The notes under the pieces were generated by a model. It saw nothing but the letters and a program-made list of their open reading frames with translations, was not told where the DNA came from and ran no database searches. A stretch of 64,000 nucleotides of DNA from Amorphophallus konjac (lineage: Eukaryota; Streptophyta; Magnoliopsida; Alismatales; Araceae), in contig CM040117.1 of assembly GCA_022559845.1 (NCBI GenBank), positions 11,432,856 through 11,496,855 of the forward strand, in the 5' to 3' direction. Both the position numbers and the translations under genes were made by a program. Positions 33,868 to 44,427 of the stretch are shown here, in pieces (position 1 is the first letter of the stretch; each line of letters starts with the position of its first letter).

Positions 33868-34680
33868 CCCAAGCTATACTGCAGCAAAGGGTAAACAAGC
33901 GCGAGAACGCCAGCCTGGCAAGGAGGTGAACATCATAGAATTCACCCCTGCCACCAAGGCCAGTAAAGCGGCCGAGTCCAGTGGCTCTGACAAAAAACCA
34001 GCAGACAAGCCGGCTGCTCCTTCCTTCTCGGAGCGTATGAAGACACCCTTCTCCTTCAAGAAGGAACACACGAAGATGCTCTTCGACCTCTGCATGGCTC
34101 AGAAGTTCGTCGAGCTGCCAGAAATCCGCAAGCCGGACGAGGCTCTGAAGACTGACGATCCCAGTTACTGCCTATACCATCGCATGCTGGGTCATTCAAT
34201 TGAAGATTTCTACGTCTTCAAGACTCAGGTGCAGAAGCTGATCCGAGACAGCCTCGTCAAGATGAAGAGCGGTCTCGTCGATCCCCCGCAGCCACATACG
34301 TGGGCCAGGCCAGCTAAGGCAGCCCGCGTGGCTCACCTCTCGGCCAATGTCATCCACATGATGGCTGCATTCTCTCTTTCTGATGACGAATCAGAGGGGC
34401 CCAGCGCCAGTCGAAGGGAACGTTCGATCTGGTATCCAGGGTGGAGGCCTTGGCATGATCAGATACCTCTCTCCTTCCCCAGGGAGAGAACTCGGCGACT
34501 CTTCGATATCCTCATCGAGAAGGGGCAAATCATGCCCCACGACTCGCCTGCCGACTACACCCATTGGGATCGTAGTCACCCCTAGTACTGCCCCTTCCAC
34601 GCCAGAATCTGCCACCCAATCAAGTCCTGTGAGGAAGTTCAATACCTTATCCAGGAACAGATACGATGGGAGCAGATAGA
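33868..34680 (+). pseudogene. Element C gag, C-terminal part with two CHHC zinc motifs
   Basis: After D the gag frame resumes and stays open to a TAG at 34583. It holds SFSERMKTPFSFKKEHTKML and the first knuckle CLYHRMLGHSIEDF, where the fourth ligand is Phe; the E copy at 63240 has Cys (CPYHRMLGHPLEDC), giving the C-x2-H-x4-H-x4-C type. In-frame beyond the TAG is a second motif, CPFHARICHPIKSC (34589-34630). These motifs probably bind the element RNA. The TAG most simply arises from a Glu or Gln codon. Confidence 0.8.
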
Positions 34681-36728
34681 TGCGGAAGGAAACTCCATGT
34701 CGCTTGTCTGGCTTCGGCAAGCTATCGAAGAGACCCTGTGCATCGCCAGGGATGCGCCAGAGCGGCCAGACTCTCCTCAAGAAAATGGGCATGGATTGCC
34801 TTACCAGCATCCTCCTGAATGGCTTGAGTTCTGGACTGACAACCAAGAGGCGCTCGAGCGACTGTGAAGGCGTAGAGAGCAGGATGACAGTCAATAGGCG
34901 GAGCCGACTAACCTCTCGGTCAACGTCATCCATTCTCCTGCTCCTCCGGCCCTTGAGGGCTCTCAGGCATCTACAGCTAGCCAGCCAACCCCAGCCACTC
35001 CGGCTATGCCGTGGCGGTCCTGGCGGGAGCTAAAGTCTCTCCCTTTCCATGAAGAAGACACTGCCAGGCTCCTCCAGGTCCTTCTCGGCCGAGAGGATGT
35101 TCTAGTGGGCGAGACAACGACAAGCCCTTTGGCACTTCTCATCGTCCTCCCGCCCTATCTTCGTCACCGAAAGCAGCGGATAGGAAGGGAAAGCAAAAAC
35201 AGGGTGAGGCCCCGCCTCAGCCTCGGTGTACCTCCTCAGCGGAGGGGCCGTTGGGTCTATCCCACCTACATGTTGATACAATCCGGAGTATGGAGAAGAT
35301 ATCTTCGGAGTCTTCAGTGGCTTCTATTCAAGTGGCGGGCCCACCGCCACAAAGCTCCTCCATTCCGTAAAGTCAGGATAACTATGCAGAGCGACAATGT
35401 CCTGCGACACTGTCAGTTGTCGCCAGGCCTAGCCCTCAGCATGGTTGCAAAGGCAAGGCTAAGAAGCAGGACGACCAGTGCCCCTCTCTGCCCACTTCTC
35501 AACAGAAGCTGCCGCCACCGCGGGTAAGGCATCAAACCGCGCATATGCCCTCCAACGCCTCTCCCAACATACCGGCTCAGCAGAAGACATCTTTGTCGCC
35601 ACCGTGGCTAAGGCATCAAACCGAGCACACGTCTTCGGACGCCAGCACCAGCCTACCGACTTTCCGTGGGCTCCTATCGCCACCGTGGGTAAGGCACCAA
35701 ACCGCGAACACGTCTTCGGACGCCAGTCCCAGTATTCTGGCATACCAGGAATTGCCGCTCGAGGTAATTAAGCAGGCGATCAATGCCACCTTCTAGATAC
35801 AATGAGCGGAAGGCGTCTGGATCGAGATCCGGGCAAGGAAGAGTCATCGACCTCGCCCCACAAGGGCGTCAGCTCGGAGATATCCTCACCATGATTTATC
35901 AACTCTGGCTCTAGTACCTCTCCCTCCTACTCCCTTGGAGGTGGCTATCACCAAGAGACAAGAGAAAAATATGAGGAAGAACCTTAGAAGGCGGCTCAAG
36001 AAACAAGTTGAACAAGCAGCCGCCCTGCAATTGTTGGTCGAGCCAACGCCTCTCCAAGGCTCCAGCAGCTCATTGACGACCTGGAGGAATACGTTCCTCC
36101 TCATCCTACCGGGGCTCTCCCACTCGACAGCTACATCCCGTGGGAAGAAATGCAGAAACGAGCCCGCCTCAGAAATTGGGTCCAAGAGATGATCCAAAAG
36201 CTCAAGAACGGTGAAAGACTCGTGATCCCTGACGAGCTCTCCTTGTGCTATAAAGACAAGGAGATCACCACAGAGCATCTGGAAGAAATGCTTCGGCGCT
36301 GCACTTGTAAGATGGTGGCCATCCCACCGCTCGACAATATCAATGCTTCTCGACAGGGCGAGCTAGTAGCCTCCTGAACAAGACAAAGGGTGATCACCCC
36401 TCTTGGGCTCCAGCCAGCTCCAGAACACGCCGGTCTCGGCCGAGGCCGTGGCCGGGGACGTGGTAGAGGCTGCAAAAAAATTCCCAAACTACCCCTCTCT
36501 CCGTCCACCTTCGATCTGGAGCGAATTATCCTCTTTCGAGGAGAGGAACCAGATCCCATCCCAGAAGTGGAAATTTAGGGTGGACCCGATATCTTCGATC
36601 CTTCTGACTTTGGTGAGGCTGCTGCCAGCCTCCCAACCCCTGCACCAGTACCGACTGCTGCAACAGAGCAAGCGGGACCGTCCGGCAAGGACGAGCCAGC
36701 CCACCAATCGCCCTAAGAAGAGCCTTCA
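34681..36728 (+). pseudogene. Element C gag-protease linker, multiply frameshifted
   Basis: Short frames in alternating phases, with no complete domain. The region is GC-rich and codon-like in composition, as expected of decayed polyprotein linker. A block at about 35935-36380 reads as a Lys/Arg/Glu-rich helix (KRQEKNMRKNLRRRLKKQ). The tandem repeat at 35514-35760 lies within it. Confidence 0.45.
35510..35760 (+). repeat. 81-84-bp tandem repeat in element C gag-protease linker
   Basis: Three units, landmark GGTAAGGCATCAAACCG or variants at 35523, 35606 and 35687. In frame 35478-35771 the units encode AGKASNRAYAL, VAKASNRAHVFGRQ and VGKAPNREHVFGRQ, spaced 28 and 27 residues apart. The coding phase is kept between units. 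Confidence 0.75.
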
Positions 36729-37439
36729 TTGGCATCCCTGTTCCAAGAGCCTGCTAGTGATCAAGGCCAATATGGTCCTAGTGATAAGGGCAAAACAGTG
36801 CAAATCCCCGACGGGGAGCAGCACGGCAGCTCGCAGAAGGCTCAGCCCGACATATTGCCCTCTCTGGAGGATGCTCGAGCCCAAGCCGACCGGAAGGTCC
36901 TCCACCAAATGAAACGCTTCCCTGCCAGCATTTCAATTTGGGAAGGTATCGCTTGGAGTAAGGATCTGAGGGAAACACTTATCAAAATACTCCAAGAGCC
37001 GGAAGTCTATGAAGCGCATGCCGTAGAAATGAAGGAGGCTACCTATGGAGCCTTTGCGGCCACCATCACCTTCACGGAAAAGGACATGCTGCTGTCCCCT
37101 CCGTGCCACAATCGTCCTCTTTATATGAAGGGGAAGATCAACGGGCATGATGTAAATCAGATCCTGGTGGATGCTGGTGCCGCTATTAACATCATGCCGC
37201 TCAAGACATTCAAGTCTCTGTATCTGACCCCAAACCTCCAGAAGGTTCAGGCGGTCAAGATATCTGGCTTTAACCAGAACACCGAGGACGTCCTCGGTCG
37301 GGTAGACGTCGATCTGATGCTCGATGATTTCGCCTCCAAGGCGACATTCTACATCATCGACTCCAACACGTCTTATAAGATGCTACTGGGCAGACCCTGG
37401 CTCCATGAAAATTGGGTCGTCCCGTCAACTCTCCACTAA
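36729..37439 (+). pseudogene. Element C aspartic protease
   Basis: A frame of 236 codons. Upstream helix RETLIKILQEPEVYEAH (about 81-97), then the Tat-type pre-protease motif ITFTEKDMLL (about 113-122) and HNRPLYMKGKING. The active-site loop is DAG at residues 148-150 (ILVDAGAAINIMP), where D-[ST/G]-G is usual. The flap-distal motif is KMLLGRPWLHENW near residue 219. The frame stops at 37437; similarity continues past it (CIKYAKDG, FADLSPFTPAE), so the stop is probably a mutation. Confidence 0.8.
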
Positions 37440-38439
37440 TGCATCAAATATGCCAAGGACGGGGAGCAACACAAGGTCTTTGCAGACCTGTCACCATTTA
37501 CACCAGCAGAATGCAACCTAGCCGACGCTGCGCTCTACTTCAAGGGGATTAGTCCGTACCCTCTGATCAAGAGCAAAAGCAACGGTTGGCTTTCATAGGA
37601 AGACGATGATGATCTCTTCTCTGTTGACGAGGAAAAAGGCCAAGCTTCACCGGCTGTGCCTCGGATCCAAGTCAACCACAGATCGCCCTGATAGGCGCCA
37701 GATTGACTTCGAGGCTAATCTTATTAGCCGGGCTATTGGCAAGAGTATATGCTTGCCACCAGACTGCATCCAGCTCCCGTGTGCATCCGAGGAGCACAGC
37801 GTCGAGTCGCTGACAACATTCATTGTCACCTTCAAGCGACAACGCCGAAACAAGAGGAAGGCTAACAGGGATAAACCTATTGTCTTCTATAAAGAAGACA
37901 TGGTCCCTCAAGCCCCGCCAGATGACGACTTCGGTTGGTCCAGGCAAGTCGATGATACCCCTGAAGCTGTTCAGGTGTGGGGTGACATGTCGCCTCATAT
38001 TCAAGAGATGTTTTGAAACAACACATTCCCCTGTGGCAGACCTCTGCCCAACAAAGATACTTTTGTCGACTATGGGACCCTTCCCATGTCCGCGGGCAAC
38101 CCCCGTCCTTCCATAAGGATACCAGGGGGCTTGGCTATGACCAGGACCCAGACTTCCGCATCCGCTATGCAGTTAACGTCGTAAGTTTGGTACTATCAGC
38201 TGACGACCAAGCAAGAGTCGAAGCCAAATTTGACAGCTCCGGGGATGAGGGAGAGGAAATCTTGACTCCGATCTCCGCCAAAGCCAAAATTTCGGTTCAA
38301 GACGTTGGGGAACCTTCTTTGCCTCCTTGCCAGCTCAAAGGAGCGGAAAAAGCTCCTTCGTCTTCTCAACCAGTCGAGGAACCCAGTACAATAAACCCTC
38401 CTGAGGGGGGGGGATCTTGTCGGTCCTAGCGGCGAGGGA
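37440..38439 (+). pseudogene. Element C protease-RT connecting region
   Basis: A broken stretch between PR and RT. Recognisable pieces include KYAKDGEQHKVFADLSPFTP and an acidic segment after 37600, in different frames. There is a C-to-T style stop cluster near 37690. No separate gene. Confidence 0.5.
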
Positions 38440-39720
38440 TTGTCAGCTTCGCCAGGCAACCCAGAGGAGACCTCAGCAACTCCAGTTGACGACTACTGGC
38501 CAAAAGCCGGTGGCCCAGATCGATCCTCGGTAGATCCCAGTGACAACCACTCTCCAGCCCCTTCAGCATCAGTCGGTGGCTTCGAGAACCAAGAGATACA
38601 CGAAGCCGACACTGATGATGACGATTTCATCGACCTCCAACCCGCTCCTCCTGAGCTGGAGGACGGAGGCCAGGCGACCGTTGATGATCTTGTGGAGATC
38701 AACTTGGGCGAAGATGAAGCCCCTCAGCCTGCATTCGTCAGTGCTCTTCTCACCAAGGCAGAGAAGCAGGACTACAAGCAACTCCTACTCGAGTTCAAAG
38801 ACTATTTCGCCTGGACCTACAAGGAGATGTCAGGGCTAGACCCCTCCGTAGCGGAGCACGACCTAGCCGTTTCTCCCTCAATCGCTCCGGTCAAGCAACC
38901 ACAGTGGCACATGCGCCATGAGCTGGAGCTTCAAGTTTCGACCGAAGTCCACAAAATGGCAGAGGTCGACTTCATCGAGCCGTGCATCTACCCAATCTGG
39001 CTCACCAATATAGTTCCAGTCAAGAAGAAGAATGGTCAAGTCCGCATCTGCGTCGACTTTTGGGACCTCAACAAAGCCCATCCGAAGGATGACTTCCCAG
39101 TCCGAATTAACGAAACGATGGTCGATATGACCACCGATCATGAAGCCTTGTCTTTCATGGACGGGTCATCTGGTTATAATAAAATCTGGATGTCCCTTAA
39201 AGATAAGAACCATACAGCCTTCAGATCCCCCAAGGGGATTTTCAAATACAAACGCATGCCCATCGATTTGAAGAATGCCGGTGCTACTTACCAAAGGGCC
39301 ATGACTAAAATATTCGACAAGATGCTACACAACATCGTAGAATGCTATGTCGACGACCTCGTCGTGAAGACCAAAAGGCGCGAAGACTATTTGCGTGACC
39401 TTCGCCAAGTCTTCGAGTGTCTTCGACAATATGGGCTCAAGATGAACCCCATGAAATGCACCTTTGGCGTATCCAGCAGCAAATTCCTCAGCTTCGTCGT
39501 CAGGTATCTGGGAATCGAGGTGGATCCCAGCAAGATCAAAGCGATCCAGGAGCTTCCACTGCCCAGAAACATCACCGAGCTCAGGTCCTTCCAAGGGAGG
39601 CTGACCTACATCCGGAGGTTTATCTCTAACCTCTCCGGTTGGTGCGCGCCTTTCAGCAAGCTGATGAAGAAAGATGCCCTATTCACATGGGACTCGGAAT
39701 GCCAGGTGGCTTTCGAGTAA
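38440..39720 (+). pseudogene. Element C reverse transcriptase
   Basis: A 426-codon frame. The first ~95 residues are acidic linker. LLLEFKDYFAWTYKEMSGL (about 110-130) and the RT fingers VPVKKKNGQVRICVDFWDLN follow; the palm has the catalytic CYVDDLVVKT with YVDD at residues 303-306 (bases 39346-39357), and the thumb runs to SECQVAFE. Small changes from family consensus (FWDLN for FRDLN, FMDGSSGYNKIWM for FMDGFSGYNQI-type) suggest decay. It ends at TAA 39718, probably from CAA, after which RNase H continues in frame. Confidence 0.9.
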
Positions 39721-40180
39721 ATCAAGGAGTATCTCCTTACTCCCCTAGTCTGGGGAGCACCAGTCAAGGGTAAACCCCTCATCCTTTACATCGCAGCCAT
39801 GGACGCTTCGCTGGGAGCTCTGTTGGCACAGATCAATGAAAAAGGTAAAGTGCAGCCCCTCTATTACCTCAGCCGAAAGTTAATCGGGGCCAAGTACCGC
39901 TACTCCCCTATGAGAAGGTCGGCTTGGCATTGGTGTTCGCAGTAAAGAAGCTGCGGCATTACCTCTTGTCCCATCAAGTCGAGCTTATATCCAAGCACGA
40001 CCCTCTAAAGTATATACTACGACGGCCTGTCCTCTCAGGCAGACTGGGAAGGTGGGCTCTCCTATTGATGGAGTATGACATTACCTATGTCCCCATGAAA
40101 GCAATCAAGGGACAGGGTATGACTGAATTCTTGGCACCCCATCCAGTGCCGAGCTCCCGGACGAGGAGTCCCTTGCTACT
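39721..40180 (+). pseudogene. Element C first RNase H (Ty3 type)
   Basis: In-frame continuation after the TAA: WGAPVKGKPLILYIAAMDAS, QPLYYLSRKL, and, after a frameshift near 39905, FAVKKLRHYLLSHQVELIS, DPLKYILRRPVLSGRLGRW and MEYDITYVP (frame 39924-40430). The catalytic Asp positions partly differ (for example SKHDPLKY), so this domain may already be degenerate in the lineage, as in other Tat elements. Confidence 0.75.
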
Positions 40181-40336
40181 CAATCGCAACAACCGGTTGA
40201 ACAGAGCGGAGATGTCTTGCATTACTGGCAGCAAAGTGCTCTCACAACCACTGTTGCTCAATTACAACAACCAGTTGAACAGAGCAGAGATGTCTTGCAT
40301 TATTGGCAGCCCAGTGCTCTCACAACCAGCGTACCT
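40181..40336 (+). repeat. 78-bp tandem duplication between the two RNase H domains
   Basis: CAATCGCAACAACCGGTTGA at 40181 and CAATTACAACAACCAGTTGA at 40259 start two adjacent 78-base copies. In frame they give two 26-residue units of the type QLQQPVEQSRDVLHYWQ. The duplication lengthens the flexible linker before the second RNase H. Confidence 0.8.
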
Positions 40337-42171
40337 TGCTGGGAGCTTTACTTCGATGGTGCTTCCCGTGGGATCACCCGGAGTAACCAGGATCCAGCCA
40401 CCATGGCAGGTGCCGGCATTGTTTTCCTGACTCCTCAGGGCAGAGTTTTGTACAACTCCTGCGCCCTCATGAAGTCCCTAACCAACAATGAAGCTGAGTA
40501 TGAAGCTCTACTCATTGGCTTCCAGATGGCTCTGCACATGGGCATTAAATGCCTCAAAGCCTACGGGGACTCCCAGCTGATAGTCCGGCAGGTCCTCGGC
40601 ATCTATGACGTACGAAAGCCAGAGTTGGTTCCATACCACACCGCCGTCACCAGATTAACCCAGAAGTTCTATTTCTTTGAAATAGATCACATTCCCAGAA
40701 GCAGCAATGCTCAGGCGGATGCCTTAGCAAAATTGGCCGCGGCCATCAAGCTCCCGCCTGAGGGCGAGGTCGACATCGTCATCAAGCACCGAAGACTGAT
40801 GCCGAGCTCACTCGAAGGCAACACCGGTCTCACCATTTATGAGGTCCACGACCTTGACCAAAGCACACCTCCAGAAGAAGATGATTGGCGTGCGCCTATC
40901 ATCAAATTCAAGAAAGGGTGGCTTCCCCCTGACCGAGCTCAAAGAGTCCAGCTACTCCGCCGAGCAACCTCTTACGAGTTGATTGGCGACTCCCTGTATC
41001 GGCTCGTCCACGAGAAGGATAAGTCGATTCTCCTGAGATGTGTCTCTCTAGCGGAAGCTCGAGCCATCATGCAGGAGGTTCACTCCGGGTTGTGCGGTGC
41101 ACACCAGGCCGGAGACCGAATGAAGCACAACATCAAGCTCAAAGGCTTCTACTGGCCAACCATGTACGCGGATTGTATCCAGTATGCCCGTACATGCCAT
41201 CAATGCCAAGCCTTTGGCCTGGTACCTAGGAAACCTCCTAACCCACTACGTCCTACAGCCCCCACTTGGCCATTCGCTGAGTGGGGCATGGACATCGCGG
41301 GGCCTTTTCCGCCATCTTCCAAGGGCCATAAATACATCTTGGCCGCCACTGACTACTTCTCTCGTTGGGCGGAGGCTCTACCCTTGCGAGAGGTCACCGG
41401 CGAAGTCGTTGCTAGATTCGTCTGGCACAACATTATATACCGATTCGGTACTCCCAGTCGCATAGTGTCTGACAACGGGACACCTTTCAAGAATAAGGCC
41501 GTGCACCAGTTAGCGGCCAAATTCCACATCGACTGGAGAACCTCTTTGGTCTACAACCCCCAGGCTAACGGTTTAGCAGAAGCCTTCAACAAAACCCTCT
41601 GTAAGCTCCTGGTTAAGATGGTTAGCCACCGGAAACGCGATTGGGGTGAGAAGATCTTCGAAGCATTATGGGCCTATCGGACGGTCTACAAAACCCCCAC
41701 GGGGTGCTCACCGTTCTCCCTTGCTTACGGGACAGAAGCAGTTAGCCCCATCGAAGTCCAGTTAGCCTATTATCGTGTGGCAATCTACACCGGCCTTGCC
41801 GGCCCTGATGAGAATGAGTACCAGAGAAGGCTAGAAGATCTTGCCGACCTAGAAGGCAAGCGACTCGAAGCCTACAAACACCTACAAGTATACCAGGCTC
41901 GTATGGCTCGGGCATATGATAAGCTCGTCAAACAACGAGCTTTCAAGCAAGGTGACCTTGTCATGATCAAGGAAAAAGAGGTCATGGCAGGGCGCTCCAG
42001 TGGAAAACTACAGCCAAATTGGCGAGGTCCGTACATCATCTAGAATGTCAATGAGGGTGGGGCCTACACGGTTGTTGATCACAAAGGACACAGACCGTTC
42101 CCGCCTCTCAACGGCAAACACATGAAGCTATATTATGCACCAGAGCACGAGTTCGCGTGCCAGCCAGACTA
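40217..42171 (+). pseudogene. Element C archaeal-type RNase H and integrase
   Basis: A 608-codon frame (to TAG 42041). Second RNase H: D47 (LYFDGASRG), E94 (NEAEYEALL), D118 (YGDSQLIV), D168 (NAQADALAKLA), the full D-E-D-D set. Integrase: HHCC zinc domain H289, H295, C327, C330; core D359 (GMDIAG), D419 (VSDNG) and E455 (GLAEAFNK), spacing D-35-E. The C-terminal part (GDLVMIKEKEVM, NWRGPY) is also present. TAG at 42041 falls where Trp is expected; the same frame runs on to TAA at 42169 (GGAYTVVDHKG, MKLYYAP). All catalytic residues are kept, so only stops inactivate it. The dual RNase H places the element in Tat/Ogre. Confidence 0.9.
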
Positions 42172-42439
42172 AGGTGCACGTCCCAGCTACTACCAATAAG
42201 GCCGGTCCTCCCTCGAGAAGGATCCAACTAGCCAATCCTCCCAGTCTTCAATTCCCAGTCAACCTGCCAGCTTAGCTCCTCGGAACCGCCGCCAGGCATC
42301 TGCGGGAATCGGTCTCCTGCCCTCGTTCCCATCACTATAGGAGCACGAGCAATTCTACACCAACACTAGTCTAGCCGCTAGGCTCGCAGGTAAGTCAAAA
42401 AAAAAACAACAAAAAAATGGGGTTAAAAATAGAGATGCC
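42172..42439 (+). other. Element C 3' non-coding DNA after pol
   Basis: GC-rich spacer without a frame, including an A-run near 42399-42417. It leads directly into the first hairpin cassette. Confidence 0.4.
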
Positions 42440-42632
42440 CCGGCAGACCCAGTCATCCTCACCACAATAGGGTGGCTGGGGGCAAAAAGGCCAGTAACCC
42501 AGCTGAGGTGAAAACCCGAAAGGGAACCTCAGGCAAAATCAGGAAAACCCTCGACGTGAAAACCCACAAGGGCGTGTCGGAAAAAGTTAAAGGGGGTCGG
42601 CTCTAGCGAAAACCTGAAAGGGCGGTAGAGCC
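42440..42632 (+). other. RNA hairpin cassette, copy 1
   Basis: Consecutive stem-loops predicted by hand. H0: arm CCCAGTCATCC paired with GGGTGGCTGGG. H1: CTGAGGT (42503-42509) with ACCTCAG (42526-42532). H2: TCGACGTG (42551-42558) with CGTGTCGG (42573-42580). H3: GGCTCTAGC (42599-42607) with GGTAGAGCC (42624-42632). H1-H3 share the interior GAAAACCY-NNAA-GGG, that is a one-sided A-rich bulge, a CCY:GGG inner stem and a tetraloop GAAA, ACAA or GAAA. Copy 2 lies ~775 bases downstream. Confidence 0.7.
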
Positions 42633-43214
42633 AATAACGAGAAAATCTTCTTCTCCCTACCAGTCAGGACGGCCTCCCGCCTATTCTTTAGCAGGCCGTT
42701 AGCTTCACCCAGAACCAGTCTCCAATACACTTGCACTGCTACAGCGCAAAACTTCCCAATCTCCAGTTAACCCTGCATTACTCCTGCTCAGCTCGACCAA
42801 CCTTTCGCCCTCACCTCAATGTCACAGTTCAACCAGTCCCAGTAACGGTCACGCTTCCAGTTACCATCCCGGTAAATTTATATCTTGACACATTCCCAGA
42901 CATTTATCAGTCTTCGCCCCTACATCCCACATACCCTGCAAATCTAGAGCCGTCCGGTTTATTACAATCCCAGTTTCCCCATACAACCCTAGATCCACTA
43001 GTTACAACTCCAGTTATACCTTGCCATGGTAAAGTGGCCCTTCGCCACCATGGCTTAAGGATGTCTAAAAACCCTTATGAATGGTCGAACAATATTCGGC
43101 TATCCACACCTTCCAGTCTCAGGTTACGTCTCCTGACAGCAACATGCTATGGACGGCAGTCCAAAAGAAAATAAATAATATAATAAAAAAATGGGGTTAA
43201 AAATAGAGATACCC
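42633..43214 (+). other. Spacer between hairpin cassettes
   Basis: No gene seen. It holds C/T-rich sequence with repeated CCAGTTAYCC-like phrases and a frame at 42731-43174 without a domain. AAAAAATGGGGTTAAAAATAG occurs just before each cassette (about 42414 and 43187), marking the start of the duplicated unit. Confidence 0.45.
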
Positions 43215-43407
43215 CGGCGGCTTTAGTCAACTCTCTCTACGAGACGACTGGGGGCAAAAATTGTCACCAACCCAGCTGAGGTGAAAACCTGAAAGGGTGC
43301 CTCAGGCAAAATTGGGTAACCTCCCGGTGTGAAAACCCACAAGGACGCGCCGGAAAAAGCTAAAGGGGGCCAGCTCTAGCGAAAACCCGCAAGGGCGGTG
43401 GAGCTGG
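43215..43407 (+). other. RNA hairpin cassette, copy 2
   Basis: The same order as copy 1. H1: CTGAGGT (43276-43282) with GCCTCAG (43299-43305). H2: CCGGTGTG (43324-43331) with CGCGCCGG (43346-43353). H3: CCAGCTCTAGC (43370-43380) with GGTGGAGCTGG (43397-43407). The inner loops read CCT-GAAA-GGG, CCC-ACAA-GGA and CCC-GCAA-GGG. Differences from copy 1 in the stems often keep pairing (A-U to G-C in H2, G-C to A-U in H3). Confidence 0.7.
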
Positions 43408-43544
43408 TAAAGAGAAGAAAAAAAACTCTCTCCCTCCCTACTCTGCACTTACGAAGCCATCGTCCATGACACGCCCCGATGGCGAGTTCAACATAACTCC
43501 ACAGCAATGGTGACCACTACACCCCTGAGGGTCGGTCATCGCCA

Positions 43545-44080
43545 ACTCAGCTTCCAATTTTGGCTACAACGCCTTCCAGGCCAGCCGCCAGTCTCCAGCT
43601 TCCAATTTCGGCTACAACGCCTTCACAGGCCAGCCGCCAGTCTCCAACTTCCAGTTTCGGCTACAACGCCTTCACAGGCCAGCCGCCAGTCTTCAATTCC
43701 AGTTTCGGCTACAACGCCTTCACAGGCCAGCCACCAGTCTCCAGCTTCCAGTTTCGGCTACAACGCCTTCACAGGCCAGCCGCCAGTCTCCAGCTTCCAG
43801 CTTTGGCTACAACGCCTTCACAGGCCATCCGCCAGTCCCCAGCTTCTAGTTTCGGCTACAACACCTTCACAGGCCAGCCACGAGCCTTCAACTCCAATTT
43901 CGGCTACCACGCCTTCATAGGCCAGCCGCCAGCCTCCAGTCCCAGTACCCTGGCTATAACGCCCTTACAGCCCAGCCACCAATTTCTATCCCCAGTCACC
44001 GGCTATAACGCCCTTACGGGCCAGCCTCCAGCTCCCAGTTCCAGTTTCGGTCGTAATCCCTCTACGGGTGGACCACTCAA
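43545..44080 (+). repeat. 49-bp minisatellite in element C 3' region
   Basis: About ten tandem units of 48-49 bases with core TTTCGGCTACAACGCCTTCACAGGCCAGCCGCCAGTC. Copies of GGCTACAACGCC start at 43562, 43610, 43659, 43708, 43756 and 43805, followed by more diverged units. Because 49 is not a multiple of three the same DNA is read in all phases, giving the alternating GYNAFTGQPP, LQRLHRPAAS and ATTPSQASRQ phrases in long frames. This argues against coding. Confidence 0.85.
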
Positions 44081-44427
44081 TCCTAGTCTCGCTCGCGGCC
44101 CCTAGCTGTGATGCCCTTTCGGGCCATCCGGCCAGCTCAGTCTCAGTTTCCCAAGTCCAGAAGAGCTACATGACTGGTTAACAACATGCAAACAACTAGC
44201 ATCCAGTACCCAGTACCCAATATCCAGTCACACTACTCTCCTCACCCAGCCTTTTACCTCAGCTCCAGACCCAAATAAAACCCAGTTCGCCGCTCCCTAT
44301 ACTGGTACGTGTTAAAACAACCAAGTGCGACCAAAGTAAGTGGCAGCCATCCCTTGTATCCAACCCTACTCCACAGACTAGGGAGAAGAACAACTCAACA
44401 AACAATAACACAAAACATCAGAATTTG

